DNA from: Peribacillus butanolivorans
Lineage (GTDB): Bacteria > Bacillota > Bacilli > Bacillales > DSM-1321
Direction of reading: 5' to 3'
Assembly (NCBI RefSeq): GCF_001273755.1
Contig: NZ_LGYA01000005.1
Coordinates: 124,001-188,000 of the forward strand
DNA length: 64,000 nucleotides
Part shown: piece after piece, positions 8,603 to 16,658 of the stretch
Layout of the letters: each line of letters opens with the position of its first letter
How positions within the stretch are numbered: position 1 is the stretch's first letter
The notes under the pieces: generated by a model
Databases searched by the model: none
Seen by the model: only the letters and a program-made list of their open reading frames with translations
What the model was told of the DNA's origin: nothing
Translations under genes and position numbers: made by a program

Positions 8603-9097
8603 ATGAACGTAAGAAAAATTAGTACAATTGCTATTTTTATTGCTTTATCGGCGGTTGGGGCAATGATTAAAGTCCCTTCCCCAATAGGCAGTATGGCTTT
8701 AGACAGTTTTCCGGCCCTTTTGGCGGCTGTCATACTTGGTCCGGTGTCCGGAGCTATAGTAGCTGGACTTGGTCATATTATTTCAGCTTTCATCGGTGGC
8801 ATGACACTAGGCCCTTTCCATTTTTTGATCATGGTAGAAATGGCGGTCCTCGTTTGGATGTTTGGTGTTTTATATGTACACGGAAAGAAAATAGGCGCAT
8901 TTTTCCTCTTCTTTATCGGTAATGCCTTCATCTTAGCTCTACCTTTCGTATTTCTGGTTAGCCTTGAATTTTACACGATGCTAGTTCCGGGGTTAACAGG
9001 GGCTACAGCAATAAATATAGTGTTGGTGGCCCTTTTACTTCCACGTCTAGAACCAGTTTTGAAAAAAGTGATTTTTAAAGATGGAATCGTAGAATGA
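8603..9097 (+). CDS. cblT: ECF transporter S-component, probable alpha-ribazole transporter CblT
   Basis: Small membrane protein of 164 residues with five to six hydrophobic segments and a typical ECF S-component N-terminus (basic start, 'ISTIAIFIALSAVGAMIKV', 'DSFPALLAAVILGPVSGA'). It would bind a vitamin-type ligand and work with shared EcfA/EcfT modules encoded elsewhere. Starts two bases after pduO and overlaps the kinase-like gene by four bases (ATGA). In Listeria and Geobacillus an S-component/kinase pair in B12 loci (CblT/CblS) salvages alpha-ribazole; the arrangement here is the same. The substrate is inferred from neighbours; another cobalamin-related ligand is possible. Confidence 0.72.
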   Translation: MNVRKISTIAIFIALSAVGAMIKVPSPIGSMALDSFPALLAAVILGPVSGAIVAGLGHIISAFIGGMTLGPFHFLIMVEMAVLVWMFGVLYVHGKKIGAFFLFFIGNAFILALPFVFLVSLEFYTMLVPGLTGATAINIVLVALLLPRLEPVLKKVIFKDGIVE

Positions 9098-9789
9098 ATG
9101 ATTCATTGATCTTACCGTTTACGGAGTCACAATCATTAGTCGTTTCTTGTGATAATAGTGGCGGAATTGGGTTGAAGGAAAAAGATCTCGTTCAAGTCCC
9201 ATACGAAGTCGTTGGATATTTTTCGTTCCGGGTTGCCGTTATGGAGTGCCTGGCTGCTGGCGGAAGTCCAATGACCGTTGTCCTTCATAATTTCTGCGGC
9301 GATGAAGCCTGGGAGGCCTTGAAAATAGGCGTCATGAAGGGAATGGATGAAATCGGTCTGGATCTCTCTATTACAGGTAGCACCGAAAGTAACATGCCGC
9401 TTCTTCAATCCGCACTTGGTCTTATGGTGATTGGAAAACGCAGGAATGAACGTGTAATGAAGCCAATTCTTCAACGGAAAATGGCCCTTATTGGCATGCC
9501 ACTTGTTGGTGAAGAAGTTATGAAACAACAAGAGTGGATCGCGCCGTTATCTTTATATAAAAGCCTTTGTGAGCTGGAAGAAGTTCAGGTACTTCCTGTT
9601 GGCTCAAAAGGGATAGCAAATGAATGGAAGCATCTGGACCCAAGTGGGGAAGGTGTTTCTGCACATATAAGAAGTAAAGTGGATATCGAAAAATCATCAG
9701 GACCGTCTACTTGCTTTCTTATTGCTTATCCTGAACATCTGGAGGATGAAATCAAGCTCCAATCCGGTTCTTTTTTTATGGGTGAATGA
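9094..9789 (+). CDS. cblS: AIR-synthase/ThiL-like protein, probable alpha-ribazole kinase CblS
   Basis: A 231-residue protein resembling the N-terminal domain of the AIR synthase (PurM/ThiL) kinase superfamily: 'DNSGGIGLKEKDLVQVPYEVVG' region at about 20-41 with an early Asp, and 'RVAVMECLAAGGSPMTVVLH' near 47. Last gene of the B12 operon, translationally coupled to the S-component. Known CblS phosphorylates alpha-ribazole to alpha-ribazole phosphate and so bypasses CobT; no cobT is seen here, which fits. Assignment rests on family resemblance plus context; no motif uniquely proves the substrate. Confidence 0.7.
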   Translation: MNDSLILPFTESQSLVVSCDNSGGIGLKEKDLVQVPYEVVGYFSFRVAVMECLAAGGSPMTVVLHNFCGDEAWEALKIGVMKGMDEIGLDLSITGSTESNMPLLQSALGLMVIGKRRNERVMKPILQRKMALIGMPLVGEEVMKQQEWIAPLSLYKSLCELEEVQVLPVGSKGIANEWKHLDPSGEGVSAHIRSKVDIEKSSGPSTCFLIAYPEHLEDEIKLQSGSFFMGE

Positions 9790-9828
9790 TTATTTTATGA
9801 ATTAAGTAGGTATCGAGTTTAGTTCATT

Positions 9829-10370
9829 ATGAACTGGTTCCTCGTTCTATTGGTCTCTTTTGTAGTTGCATTCTGTACATTAGGCTATACTAGAGGTTTT
9901 AATAATGAAGAACTTAACCAATTTATGTCTGCTTGCCTTGCTCCAACTGCATCCATTATCTTGATTATCGGAGCTGGTGACGCATTTAAAAATGTATTAA
10001 TCACAAGTGGAGTAGGGGAAGCTATTGCAAGTTAGCCACATCCTTTGACATTTCATCAATTCTCTTTGGCTGGTTAGTGGCAGCTATGATTCGTATAGCA
10101 ACGGGTTCAGCAACCGTCGCAATGACGACAGCTGTAAGTATTGTGCTACCAATTATTTCATCGGTACCGGGTGTTAATATTGAATTACTGGTACTTGCAA
10201 TCGGTTCAGGCTCATTAATTCTTTCCCACGTGAATGATGCTGGATTTTGGATGATTAAAGAATTCTTTAATTTAACAGTCGCACAAACGTTTAAATCTGG
10301 GACGGTTATGGAAACGATAATTTCAGTCGTTTCACTTATCCTAATCTTACTATTGAATTCAATTGTTTAA
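9829..10370 (+). pseudogene. gntP: Gluconate permease GntP remnant, 5'-truncated and frameshifted
   Basis: Two adjacent fragments in different frames (9829-10035 and 10077-10370) together encode the C-terminal ~180 residues of a GntP/GntT-type permease of about 450 residues: '...GAGDAFKNVLITSGVGEAIA' then, after a shift, 'KLATSFDISSILFGWLVAAM' and 'IRIATGSATVAMTTAVSIVL'. Adding one A in the run near 10029-10030 would restore A-I-A-K-L-A and a single frame. The N-terminal ~60% is absent, replaced by the end of the B12 operon. Followed at once by intact gntK, so it marks a former gnt operon. Confidence 0.85.
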
Positions 10371-10394
10371 GAGAAAGGAGCACGATGTAAAAAT

Positions 10395-11939
10395 ATGAAA
10401 CATTCAGGTTATATGATGGGGATCGATATTGGTACGACGAGCACGAAAGTTGTACTTTTTTCAAAGAAGGGCGAGGTCGTCCATTCATGTTCTAAAGGAT
10501 ATCCGCTTCACAGTCCAACTCCGTCTGTTGCGGAACAAGATCCAGAAGAAATCTATAAAGCGGTTATTATTGCAATCGGTGAAGTGATGATTGCAAGCGG
10601 AATTGAAAAGGATGAACTAAGTTTTATTTCGTTTAGTTCAGCGATGCATAGTTTGATTGCCATGGGTAAAGACGGTAAGCCGCTCACAAATAGTATTACG
10701 TGGGCAGATAACCGAAGTGTCGCCTATGCAGAGCAATTGAAGGCATCGGATCAGGGGACACAATTGTATCACAGAACGGGAACACCCATTCACCCTATGT
10801 CCCCAATCACGAAAGTTATGTGGCTTAGAAAAGAGCATCCAGAAATCTTTAACAAAACGGATAAATTTTTAGGGATTAAAGAATATATTATCTATAAATT
10901 TTTCAAAGAGTTTGTAATGGATTATTCACTTGCATCTGCAACAGGTATGTTCAACTTGAAAAACTTGGCGTGGGATCAAGAGGCATTGACTATTGCTGGA
11001 ATTGAATCGGACAAGCTTCCTAAGCTTGTGCCAACGACCCATATCCTTTTTGGATTGAGCCAGGAATTAGCTGCAAAAATGAACATTGATGCTAGTACTC
11101 CATTTGTTATAGGTGCAAGTGATGGGGTGCTTGCCAACTTAGGCCAAAATGCTATCAAGCCGGGTGTGCTTGCGGTAACAATAGGAACAAGCGGTGCAGT
11201 GCGAACCGTCAGTGACCATCCGCTTACTGATCCGAAAGGGCGGACGTTCTGTTATGCCCTCACTGAGAATCATTGGGTAATTGGCGGACCAGTCAATAAT
11301 GGGGGAATCACTTTCCGATGGGCCCGGGATCAATTTGGTCGGGTAGAAATCGAAAGAGCTAAGGCCTCGGGTCAGGATCCATATGAGATACTGACCGAAA
11401 TGGCTTCAAATATTGCACCTGGCTCAGACGGGTTAATATTCCACCCGTATATGGCAGGGGAACGGGCGCCATTATGGAGTGCTGATGCTAGGGGTTCCTT
11501 CTTTGGACTAGCTCTTCATCATACTCGCGATCATATGGTGCGGGCTGTGCTTGAAGGTGTGATGTACAACTTATACAGTGTCCTCCTTGCTGTAAGGGAA
11601 CTGACAGGTGCTCCGGAGAAAATCCATGCAAGTGGCGGATTTGTCCGCTCCAAGCTATGGCGGCAAATTATGGCTGATGTATTTAATCAGAATGTGACAA
11701 TCCCAGAAAGCTTTGAAAGCTCGAGTTTAGGTGCTGCCGTTCTAGGATTATATGCTTTAGGTGAAATTGAAAGCCTGGATGAGGTTGAAAACATGATTGG
11801 GCATACAAATGAACTTGTTCCAATCGAGGAGAACGTTAAAGTATATGAAGAACTAATGTCGATTTATTTATCTGTAAGCCGGCAATTAGAAGGCGACTAC
11901 AAGCGTATTGCTGATTATCAAAGACGTCATTTAGAATAA
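10395..11939 (+). CDS. gntK: Gluconate kinase GntK
   Basis: FGGY-family carbohydrate kinase of 514 residues that makes 6-phosphogluconate from gluconate. It shows the N-terminal phosphate-1 motif 'GIDIGTTSTKVVLF' at about 9-22, 'TWADNR' near 104 and the FGGY signature regions 'GTSGAVRT' and 'GGFVRSKLWRQIMADVF' in the C-terminal half. Length matches B. subtilis GntK. The Shine-Dalgarno AAAGGAG (10374-10380) is 14 bases from this ATG and only four from an ATG-TAA start-stop at 10385. The upstream permease is broken and neither gntR nor gntZ is in the window, so its supply of gluconate must come by another route. Confidence 0.9.
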   Translation: MKHSGYMMGIDIGTTSTKVVLFSKKGEVVHSCSKGYPLHSPTPSVAEQDPEEIYKAVIIAIGEVMIASGIEKDELSFISFSSAMHSLIAMGKDGKPLTNSITWADNRSVAYAEQLKASDQGTQLYHRTGTPIHPMSPITKVMWLRKEHPEIFNKTDKFLGIKEYIIYKFFKEFVMDYSLASATGMFNLKNLAWDQEALTIAGIESDKLPKLVPTTHILFGLSQELAAKMNIDASTPFVIGASDGVLANLGQNAIKPGVLAVTIGTSGAVRTVSDHPLTDPKGRTFCYALTENHWVIGGPVNNGGITFRWARDQFGRVEIERAKASGQDPYEILTEMASNIAPGSDGLIFHPYMAGERAPLWSADARGSFFGLALHHTRDHMVRAVLEGVMYNLYSVLLAVRELTGAPEKIHASGGFVRSKLWRQIMADVFNQNVTIPESFESSSLGAAVLGLYALGEIESLDEVENMIGHTNELVPIEENVKVYEELMSIYLSVSRQLEGDYKRIADYQRRHLE

Positions 11940-11948
11940 ATTTGAGTG

Positions 11949-11978
11949 AAAGCACAGATGCAGAAGCGCTGTGCTTTT
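11949..11978 (+). terminator. Intrinsic terminator after gntK
   Basis: AAAGCACAG and CTGTGCTTTT form a stem of about nine base pairs followed by a T-rich run, ten bases after the gntK stop. Confidence 0.85.
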
Positions 11979-12038
11979 CTTTTGGCTTACATATAAAAAT
12001 GGTAAAATGGTAGAAAAAAGGATAAGGGGACTATTGAG

Positions 12039-12515
12039 ATGGGAGCCAGTAAAACAAATGCTATGCGAATTCTCGATAACAAACATATAAAGTATGACAT
12101 GATGAGCTATGATGTCCACGACGGCCAAATAGACGGTGTTACCGTGGCGAGTAAAATTGGTAAAGCGCCAGAAACCGTGTTTAAAACACTCGTTACCCAC
12201 AGCGGACCTCAGCAGCTTTATGTATTTGTCATTCCTGTAGACACCGAGCTGGATTTGAAAAAAGCAGCGATAGCAGCAGGTGCGAAAAAAATTGAAATGC
12301 TCGCTGTTAAAGACTTGCAGAAATACACAGGGTATATTCGGGGGGGCTGCTCACCAATCGGTATGAAAAAGCAGTATCCGACTTTTATTGATGAAAGTGC
12401 AACCAATCTGTGTGAAATCATCGTAAGCGGTGGAAAAATTGGGACACAAATTGTTTTGAAACCGTCAGAATTCCTTGTGGCCGCACAAGCGGAACCTAGA
12501 GCTCTTATCAAATAG
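12039..12515 (+). CDS. ybaK: Cys-tRNA(Pro)/Cys-tRNA(Cys) deacylase, YbaK/EbsC family
   Basis: A trans-editing factor that hydrolyses Cys mischarged onto tRNA-Pro. It has 158 residues; 'TVFKTLVTHSG', 'DLKKAAIAAGAKKIEM' and 'GYIRGGCSPIGMKKQYPTFI' (around 105-124) are family hallmarks. ATG at 12039; GGGGA at 12026-12030 is the likely ribosome site. It has its own transcription unit between two terminated genes. Acts in the cytoplasm with prolyl-tRNA synthetase. Confidence 0.9.
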   Translation: MGASKTNAMRILDNKHIKYDMMSYDVHDGQIDGVTVASKIGKAPETVFKTLVTHSGPQQLYVFVIPVDTELDLKKAAIAAGAKKIEMLAVKDLQKYTGYIRGGCSPIGMKKQYPTFIDESATNLCEIIVSGGKIGTQIVLKPSEFLVAAQAEPRALIK

Positions 12516-12621
12516 ATAAAGAATACTATTAAACCTAAACCTTTAGGCATTCACCTACCTGGGTTTTCCTGCATAAGCTGTCTTGAAGATGCACATCTGT
12601 ATGGTGAAGGAGAGTGTGAAA

Positions 12622-13740
12622 GTGGCAGGAAATGTGATGCATTATTTCGCTGGAGGCAATACGGCTAAAGGTTTTTATAGTTTATATGATTCCAATCTAG
12701 CTGGCTTAGAGAAATTATTTATTTTAAAAGGCGGACCTGGTTCAGGTAAATCGACTATTATGAAAAAAATTGGCCAGGAATGGCTGGATAAAGACTATGA
12801 TATCGAGTTTTTGCATTGTTCGTCGGATAATGATTCCATTGATGGGATAATTATTCCCGCCTTAAAAATCGGTCTCGTTGATGGGACTGCTCCACATGTG
12901 ATTGAACCGAAAGCACCGGGAGCCATTGAGGAATACGTCAATCTAGGGGCTGCCTGGAATACTCAACAGCTGGCAGCTGAAAGAACGACAATCATACGAT
13001 TTACCAATGCCAGAAGCAAGAGTTTTGAGAAGGCATATGCTCTTTTCGCAGAAGCATTAAAGATACATGATGAATGGGAAGATATTTATAAGGCGAACAT
13101 TGATTTCGTTAAATTAAATGGATTAACCAATAAATTGATAGAAGGCTTTTATAGAGATATTGTTCTCAACAAAAAAGCAGATGTTCGTCACCGGTTTTTA
13201 GGTGCCGCTACGCCAGAGGGAGCAGTTGATTACATCCCGAGTATTACTAAAGGAGTGCAAAAACGCTACTTTTTAAAGGGCCGACCTGGCTCAGGGAAAT
13301 CGACGATGCTGAAAAAGATTGCAAAGGCTGCGGAGAAAAGAGGATTTGATGTAGAAGTGTATCATTGCGGTTTTGATCCTGAAAGTTTGGATATGGTAAT
13401 CGTCCGGGAGGCAGGAATCGCTATTTTTGACAGCACCTCTCCGCATGAATATTTCCCGAGTAGAGAGGGTGATGAAATCATTGATATTTATAAAACAGCC
13501 ATCCACTCTGGAACAGATGAAATTTATGCTGATCAGATCAAGGATGTTTCCTCCAGATACCGGGCGAAAATGAATGAAGCAACTGCATGTCTTGTAAAAG
13601 CGAAAGAGCAGCATGACGCACTTGAAGCCATTTATGTAAAAGCAATGGACTTTACTGCAATTGATGACATTCAAAAGGACATTCAAGAACAAATTACTGC
13701 ACGGTCAAAGACTGTGGATAGTCATACGATTTTACATTAA
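12622..13740 (+). CDS. Tandem P-loop ATPase of unknown function (PRK06851-like)
   Basis: A 372-residue protein made of two similar halves, each with a full P-loop: 'GPGSGKST' at 38-45 and 'RPGSGKST' at 221-228. The halves align onwards: 'DYDIEFLHCSSDNDSIDGII' against 'GFDVEVYHCGFDPESLDMVI', and 'GTAPHVIEP' against 'STSPHEYFP'. This points to an ancient duplication. The GTG at 12622 is preferred because AAGGAGAG (12607-12614) lies eight bases upstream; the longer ATG/M-rich extension has none. No membrane segment or signal peptide. It stands alone between terminators. I know the family only as uncharacterised; the substrate is unknown. Confidence 0.8.
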   Translation: MAGNVMHYFAGGNTAKGFYSLYDSNLAGLEKLFILKGGPGSGKSTIMKKIGQEWLDKDYDIEFLHCSSDNDSIDGIIIPALKIGLVDGTAPHVIEPKAPGAIEEYVNLGAAWNTQQLAAERTTIIRFTNARSKSFEKAYALFAEALKIHDEWEDIYKANIDFVKLNGLTNKLIEGFYRDIVLNKKADVRHRFLGAATPEGAVDYIPSITKGVQKRYFLKGRPGSGKSTMLKKIAKAAEKRGFDVEVYHCGFDPESLDMVIVREAGIAIFDSTSPHEYFPSREGDEIIDIYKTAIHSGTDEIYADQIKDVSSRYRAKMNEATACLVKAKEQHDALEAIYVKAMDFTAIDDIQKDIQEQITARSKTVDSHTILH

Positions 13741-13747
13741 GGAAAAA

Positions 13748-13783
13748 AACTGTACCTATTCCAAATAGGTGCAGTTTTTTTAT
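13748..13783 (+). terminator. Intrinsic terminator after tandem ATPase
   Basis: AACTGTACCTATT and AATAGGTGCAGTT pair over 13 bp with a short loop and are followed by seven T. Confidence 0.92.
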
Positions 13784-13918
13784 ATACATAGAAGAGACAA
13801 CTGAAAGATAATCATTTTTTAAATTGGCGTTAAAAAGCTCTCCCGTTTGTTATACGTGTTTATCAACTCTCTTTCGGTTAAAATAAGGGTTATATTGAAA
13901 AAAAAGGAGCGGGTTGAA

Positions 13919-14791
13919 TTGATTAAGACGATTGCGATTGATATGGACGGAACATTATTAAACAAGATGCAAAAGGTGAGTGATGAAAATAAAGCCGCTA
14001 TCCAGAGGGCGCAAAGAGAAGGAGTTGAGGTGATCATTGCTACAGGAAGATCGTACGAGGAAGCAAAGTACGCTTTAGATGAAACGGGCATTGTGTGTCC
14101 GATTATCTGTGTAAATGGGGCTGCTATTTTCACGCAGGACGGAAAAATTGCTGCTTCCAATCCGATGTCACCTGCTACTGCACAGAGTGTTGCCGAATAC
14201 CTTGAAGAACAGGAAATTTATTTTGAAATTTATACGAGTCAAGGAATCTATTCTAAAGACTATGAAAACGCAATATCTGCTTTAGTGGATGTTTTTGTTA
14301 CAGCTAATCCGGACATTGACCCTGTGGGGATCAGAAAATTTGCAGAGGACCGTTTACAGCTTGGACAGGTAAAGTCCGTTTCCAATTACTCAGATTTATT
14401 CAGCCACTCTGATATAGAATATTATAAAATTCTAAGCTTCTCCCAAAATTTAAGTAAATTAGACCAAATTGCTTCACAATTGAAAACTCAGGATGGGGTG
14501 ACCGTCACCTCTTCAGGACGTGAAAATGTGGAAATCATGAGTGGGCAGGCGCAAAAAGGTACTGCGCTTGAAAAATATGTGACTAAAAAGTCTGCTTCGA
14601 TGCAGGAAACTATGGCCATCGGAGATAATTATAATGATATATCAATGTTTGAAAGAGTGGGTTTGTCTGTCGCAATGGGAAATGCCCCGCTTGATATTCA
14701 AAAGCTTTGTGATGAAGTAACAGGTATTAATGATGATCACGGTGTTGCTACAGCTATTTTAAAGGTACTTACGCAGTCATCAGCATACTAA
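13919..14791 (+). CDS. Cof-type HAD-IIB phosphatase
   Basis: Haloacid dehalogenase superfamily hydrolase of 290 residues, subfamily Cof/YidA. Catalytic motif I is 'IDMDGTLL' with Asp8 as nucleophile and Asp10; motif II 'IIATGRSYEEA' near 41; motif IV 'AIGDNYNDISMFE' near 239. Such enzymes dephosphorylate sugar phosphates, FMN-like compounds or pyridoxal phosphate; the substrate cannot be chosen here. TTG at 13919 is selected because AAGGAG sits at 13904-13909 and the product begins right at the first beta strand ('IKTIAIDMDGT'). A longer in-frame start exists but lacks a ribosome site. Confidence 0.87.
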   Translation: MIKTIAIDMDGTLLNKMQKVSDENKAAIQRAQREGVEVIIATGRSYEEAKYALDETGIVCPIICVNGAAIFTQDGKIAASNPMSPATAQSVAEYLEEQEIYFEIYTSQGIYSKDYENAISALVDVFVTANPDIDPVGIRKFAEDRLQLGQVKSVSNYSDLFSHSDIEYYKILSFSQNLSKLDQIASQLKTQDGVTVTSSGRENVEIMSGQAQKGTALEKYVTKKSASMQETMAIGDNYNDISMFERVGLSVAMGNAPLDIQKLCDEVTGINDDHGVATAILKVLTQSSAY

Positions 14792-14816
14792 ATATGGAAC
14801 GAAAGGAGAAGAACTT

Positions 14817-15902
14817 TTGAAAAGATGGTGCTTATATTTTCTCATGGCCGCATTAACTTTAACTGGTTGTAACGTTAATAAAGAAGAGAACAGTAAAGCA
14901 CAGCCGAGCCCTGATAAAGAAGTGTCGGAAACTCTAGGAGAGGGCCCTGAGGTGCTGTTAACGAACTTAATTGCACCTTGGTCGATTCAGAAGAATGGGG
15001 ATACAATGTATGTGTCAGAGCGGACAGGTACCATCGTTCAATGGGAAAGGGGCGAGATGACGAGGCAAAAGGTTAAGCTTAAAAAGACATTGTCTGTGAA
15101 GGCCGAAGCTGGATTACTTGGATTTTTGTTAACTCCTGACTTCTCGAATAACAGGCGTGCAATTGCCTACTACACGTATGAAGAAGGCGGGAATTCTATT
15201 AATCGAATCGTTACTTTACAAAAGGATAATGATACGTGGCGGGAGTTGGAGACATTAATCGACGGAATACCAAGCGGTGACTACCATCATGGAGGTCGAA
15301 TCAAGATTGGCCCGGATGATAAGGTATATGCAACAACAGGGGACGCGAGGAATCCAACAATAGCCCAGGATCTTGATTCTTTAGGTGGGAAGGTCCTACG
15401 AATGAACCTTGATGGTACCATTCCGAAAGATAATCCAATCGAAAATTCATACGTCTATTCATACGGACACCGCAACCCACAAGGCTTGGCCTGGGATGAG
15501 GCTGGACAGATGTATGAAAGTGAACATGGTGAGTCTGCTCACGATGAATTAAATAAAATTGCCCCCGGTATGAACTATGGCTGGCCAGAAATAGAGGGCG
15601 ATGAACAAAAGCCGAATATGGTAAATCCATTGATACATTCCGGTGAAAATACATGGGCCCCTTCTGGAATTGCTTATGTTGACGGAAAGCTATACATTGC
15701 AACCTTAAGGGGAGAATCGCTCAAGAGCTATGATGTACAAAGCGGAAAAATGACTGATATTATCACAGATTCCGGGCGGATACGTGATGTGTTTGTGGAT
15801 GAAGATTCTCTCTATTTTATAAGCAACAATACGGATGGTCGGGGAAACCCTGATGAAAAAGATGATAAGCTGTATCGCTTGCCGCTCTCTCAGATAAATT
15901 GA
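14817..15902 (+). CDS. PQQ-type sugar dehydrogenase-like lipoprotein (glucose/sorbosone dehydrogenase family)
   Basis: A 361-residue beta-propeller protein of the glucose/sorbosone dehydrogenase family with a lipoprotein signal peptide and lipobox 'LTGC' (Cys18), hence anchored on the outside of the membrane. Family motifs seen are 'YHHGGRIKIGPDDKVYATTG' at about 155-174, 'YSYGHRNPQGLAWD' near 217 and 'ESEHGESAHDELNKI' near 234. TTG start with GAAAGGAGAAG at 14801-14811. B. subtilis YliI-like soluble aldose dehydrogenases are relatives. Whether it binds PQQ is not known; Bacillus generally does not make PQQ. Confidence 0.85.
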   Translation: MKRWCLYFLMAALTLTGCNVNKEENSKAQPSPDKEVSETLGEGPEVLLTNLIAPWSIQKNGDTMYVSERTGTIVQWERGEMTRQKVKLKKTLSVKAEAGLLGFLLTPDFSNNRRAIAYYTYEEGGNSINRIVTLQKDNDTWRELETLIDGIPSGDYHHGGRIKIGPDDKVYATTGDARNPTIAQDLDSLGGKVLRMNLDGTIPKDNPIENSYVYSYGHRNPQGLAWDEAGQMYESEHGESAHDELNKIAPGMNYGWPEIEGDEQKPNMVNPLIHSGENTWAPSGIAYVDGKLYIATLRGESLKSYDVQSGKMTDIITDSGRIRDVFVDEDSLYFISNNTDGRGNPDEKDDKLYRLPLSQIN

Positions 15903-15924
15903 AAAAGGCCCTAAAAGGGCCTTT
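15903..15924 (+). terminator. GC-rich hairpin after sugar dehydrogenase gene
   Basis: A palindrome AAAGGCCC-TAAAA-GGGCCTTT directly follows the stop codon. The T run is short (three), so it may be a weaker copy of the terminator at 16659-16684, which has the same stem and eight T. Confidence 0.7.
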
Positions 15925-15941
15925 CAGTTTGTAGACAAAAT

Positions 15942-16170
15942 GGGGTTCGGAATGGTCTCACCCCGATGATTATAAAAGACGACATGGTTATCCTTCATGA
16001 ATTTTCACTTTTATATATATGGAATGAAATCCTTACTAGATTGAAGAAATTTGCGACACTCCTGCCAAATAACTGGATAGCCGAGACCCGCAGACGCTTG
16101 CTGCGAGAAGGCTTGGCAGACAGTCGGCGGAAAGGGAGCGGATTTCTGAAATCAACTGGAACGTTTTTTT
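15942..16170 (+). repeat. Intergenic repeat copy A (direct)
   Basis: About 229 bp that matches 16382-16604 in the same orientation. Shared blocks include 'GGGGTTCGGAATGG' at the left end, 'GATTGAAGAAATTTGCGACA' and 'GGCTTGGCAGACAGTCGGCG' in the middle and 'GGAACGTTTTT' at the right end. The core resembles, in degenerate form, the GC-rich element found inverted at 16169-16306. Small open frames in it are not treated as genes. Confidence 0.88.
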
Positions 16171-16306
16171 GAGGGTTTGTAAATCTGATCGCTGATTTCC
16201 ACTCCAGGCACTCGCTTTCCGCGGGCGGTCCGGGAGCCTCCTCGGCGCTCGCCTGCGGGGTCTCCCTTGGACACGCTTTTCCCGCAGGAGTCTCGCCTTC
16301 CGTTCC
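16169..16306 (-). repeat. GC-rich intergenic repeat, inverted copy C
   Basis: A very GC-rich segment. Read on the minus strand it contains 'GAGACTCCTGCGGGAAAAGC', 'GGGAGACCCCGCAGGCGAGC' and 'GGCTCCCGGACCGCCCGCGG', the layout I recognise from a repeat widely scattered between genes in Bacillus relatives. It is flanked by a 19-bp direct repeat (16150-16168 and 16307-16325), as if inserted. Neither copy A nor B has an equivalent insertion at the matching place. Confidence 0.8.
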
Positions 16307-16314
16307 AATCAACT

Positions 16315-16380
16315 GGAACGTTTTTCAAATAAAAAAACTATAGGCAAACTGACTTTTCTTCGAATTTGGCTATAGTCTGG
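16315..16380 (+). repeat. Hairpin repeat D1
   Basis: 'GGAACGTTTTTCAAATAAAA' followed by an imperfect hairpin (ACTATAGGCAAA ... TTTGGCTATAGT). The same 66-bp unit recurs at 16595-16657 as D2, there with a more perfect stem. Looks like a transcription terminator or folded RNA duplicated with the repeat block. Confidence 0.75.
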
Positions 16381-16381
16381 A

Positions 16382-16604
16382 GGGGTTCGGAATGGCCTCT
16401 TCCCGAACCATGATTATAAAACAAGACTAGGTTATACTTCATGTTTTTTATTGTTTTATGAAACCCTCATTGGATTGAAGAAATTTGCGACACTCCTGCC
16501 GAATAACTGGCTTGCCGAGACCCCGGAGGCGCTTGCGGCGAGGAGGCTTGGCAGACAGTCGGCGGAAAGGGAGCGGATTTCTGAAATCAAGCTGGAACGT
16601 TTTT
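16382..16604 (+). repeat. Intergenic repeat copy B (direct)
   Basis: Second copy of the repeat at 15942-16170, in the same orientation. It passes straight from 'GAAATCAAGCTGGAACG' into the D2 hairpin, without the GC-rich insertion seen after copy A, and so shows what the unfilled site looks like. Confidence 0.88.
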
Positions 16605-16657
16605 CAAATAAAAAAACTGTAGGCAAACTCGCTTTTCTTCGAGTTTGTCTACAGTCT
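16595..16657 (+). repeat. Hairpin repeat D2
   Basis: Duplicate of D1. ACTGTAGGCAAACTCG pairs with CGAGTTTGTCTACAGT over 16 bp with one mismatch around a CTTTTCTT loop. Confidence 0.78.
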
Positions 16658-16658
16658 G

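Noticed and set aside
9136-9531. 131-codon frame on the minus strand
   Set aside because: Fully antisense to the AIR-synthase-like gene, with no ribosome site or recognisable domain.
15301-15702. 133-codon frame on the minus strand
   Set aside because: Antisense to the sugar dehydrogenase gene; composition is an echo of the other strand.
15995-16312. Minus-strand frames of 90-105 codons and a plus-strand frame at 16451-16669
   Set aside because: They lie wholly in the repetitive block and translate into low-complexity Arg/Pro/Ser-rich sequence; not conserved protein.
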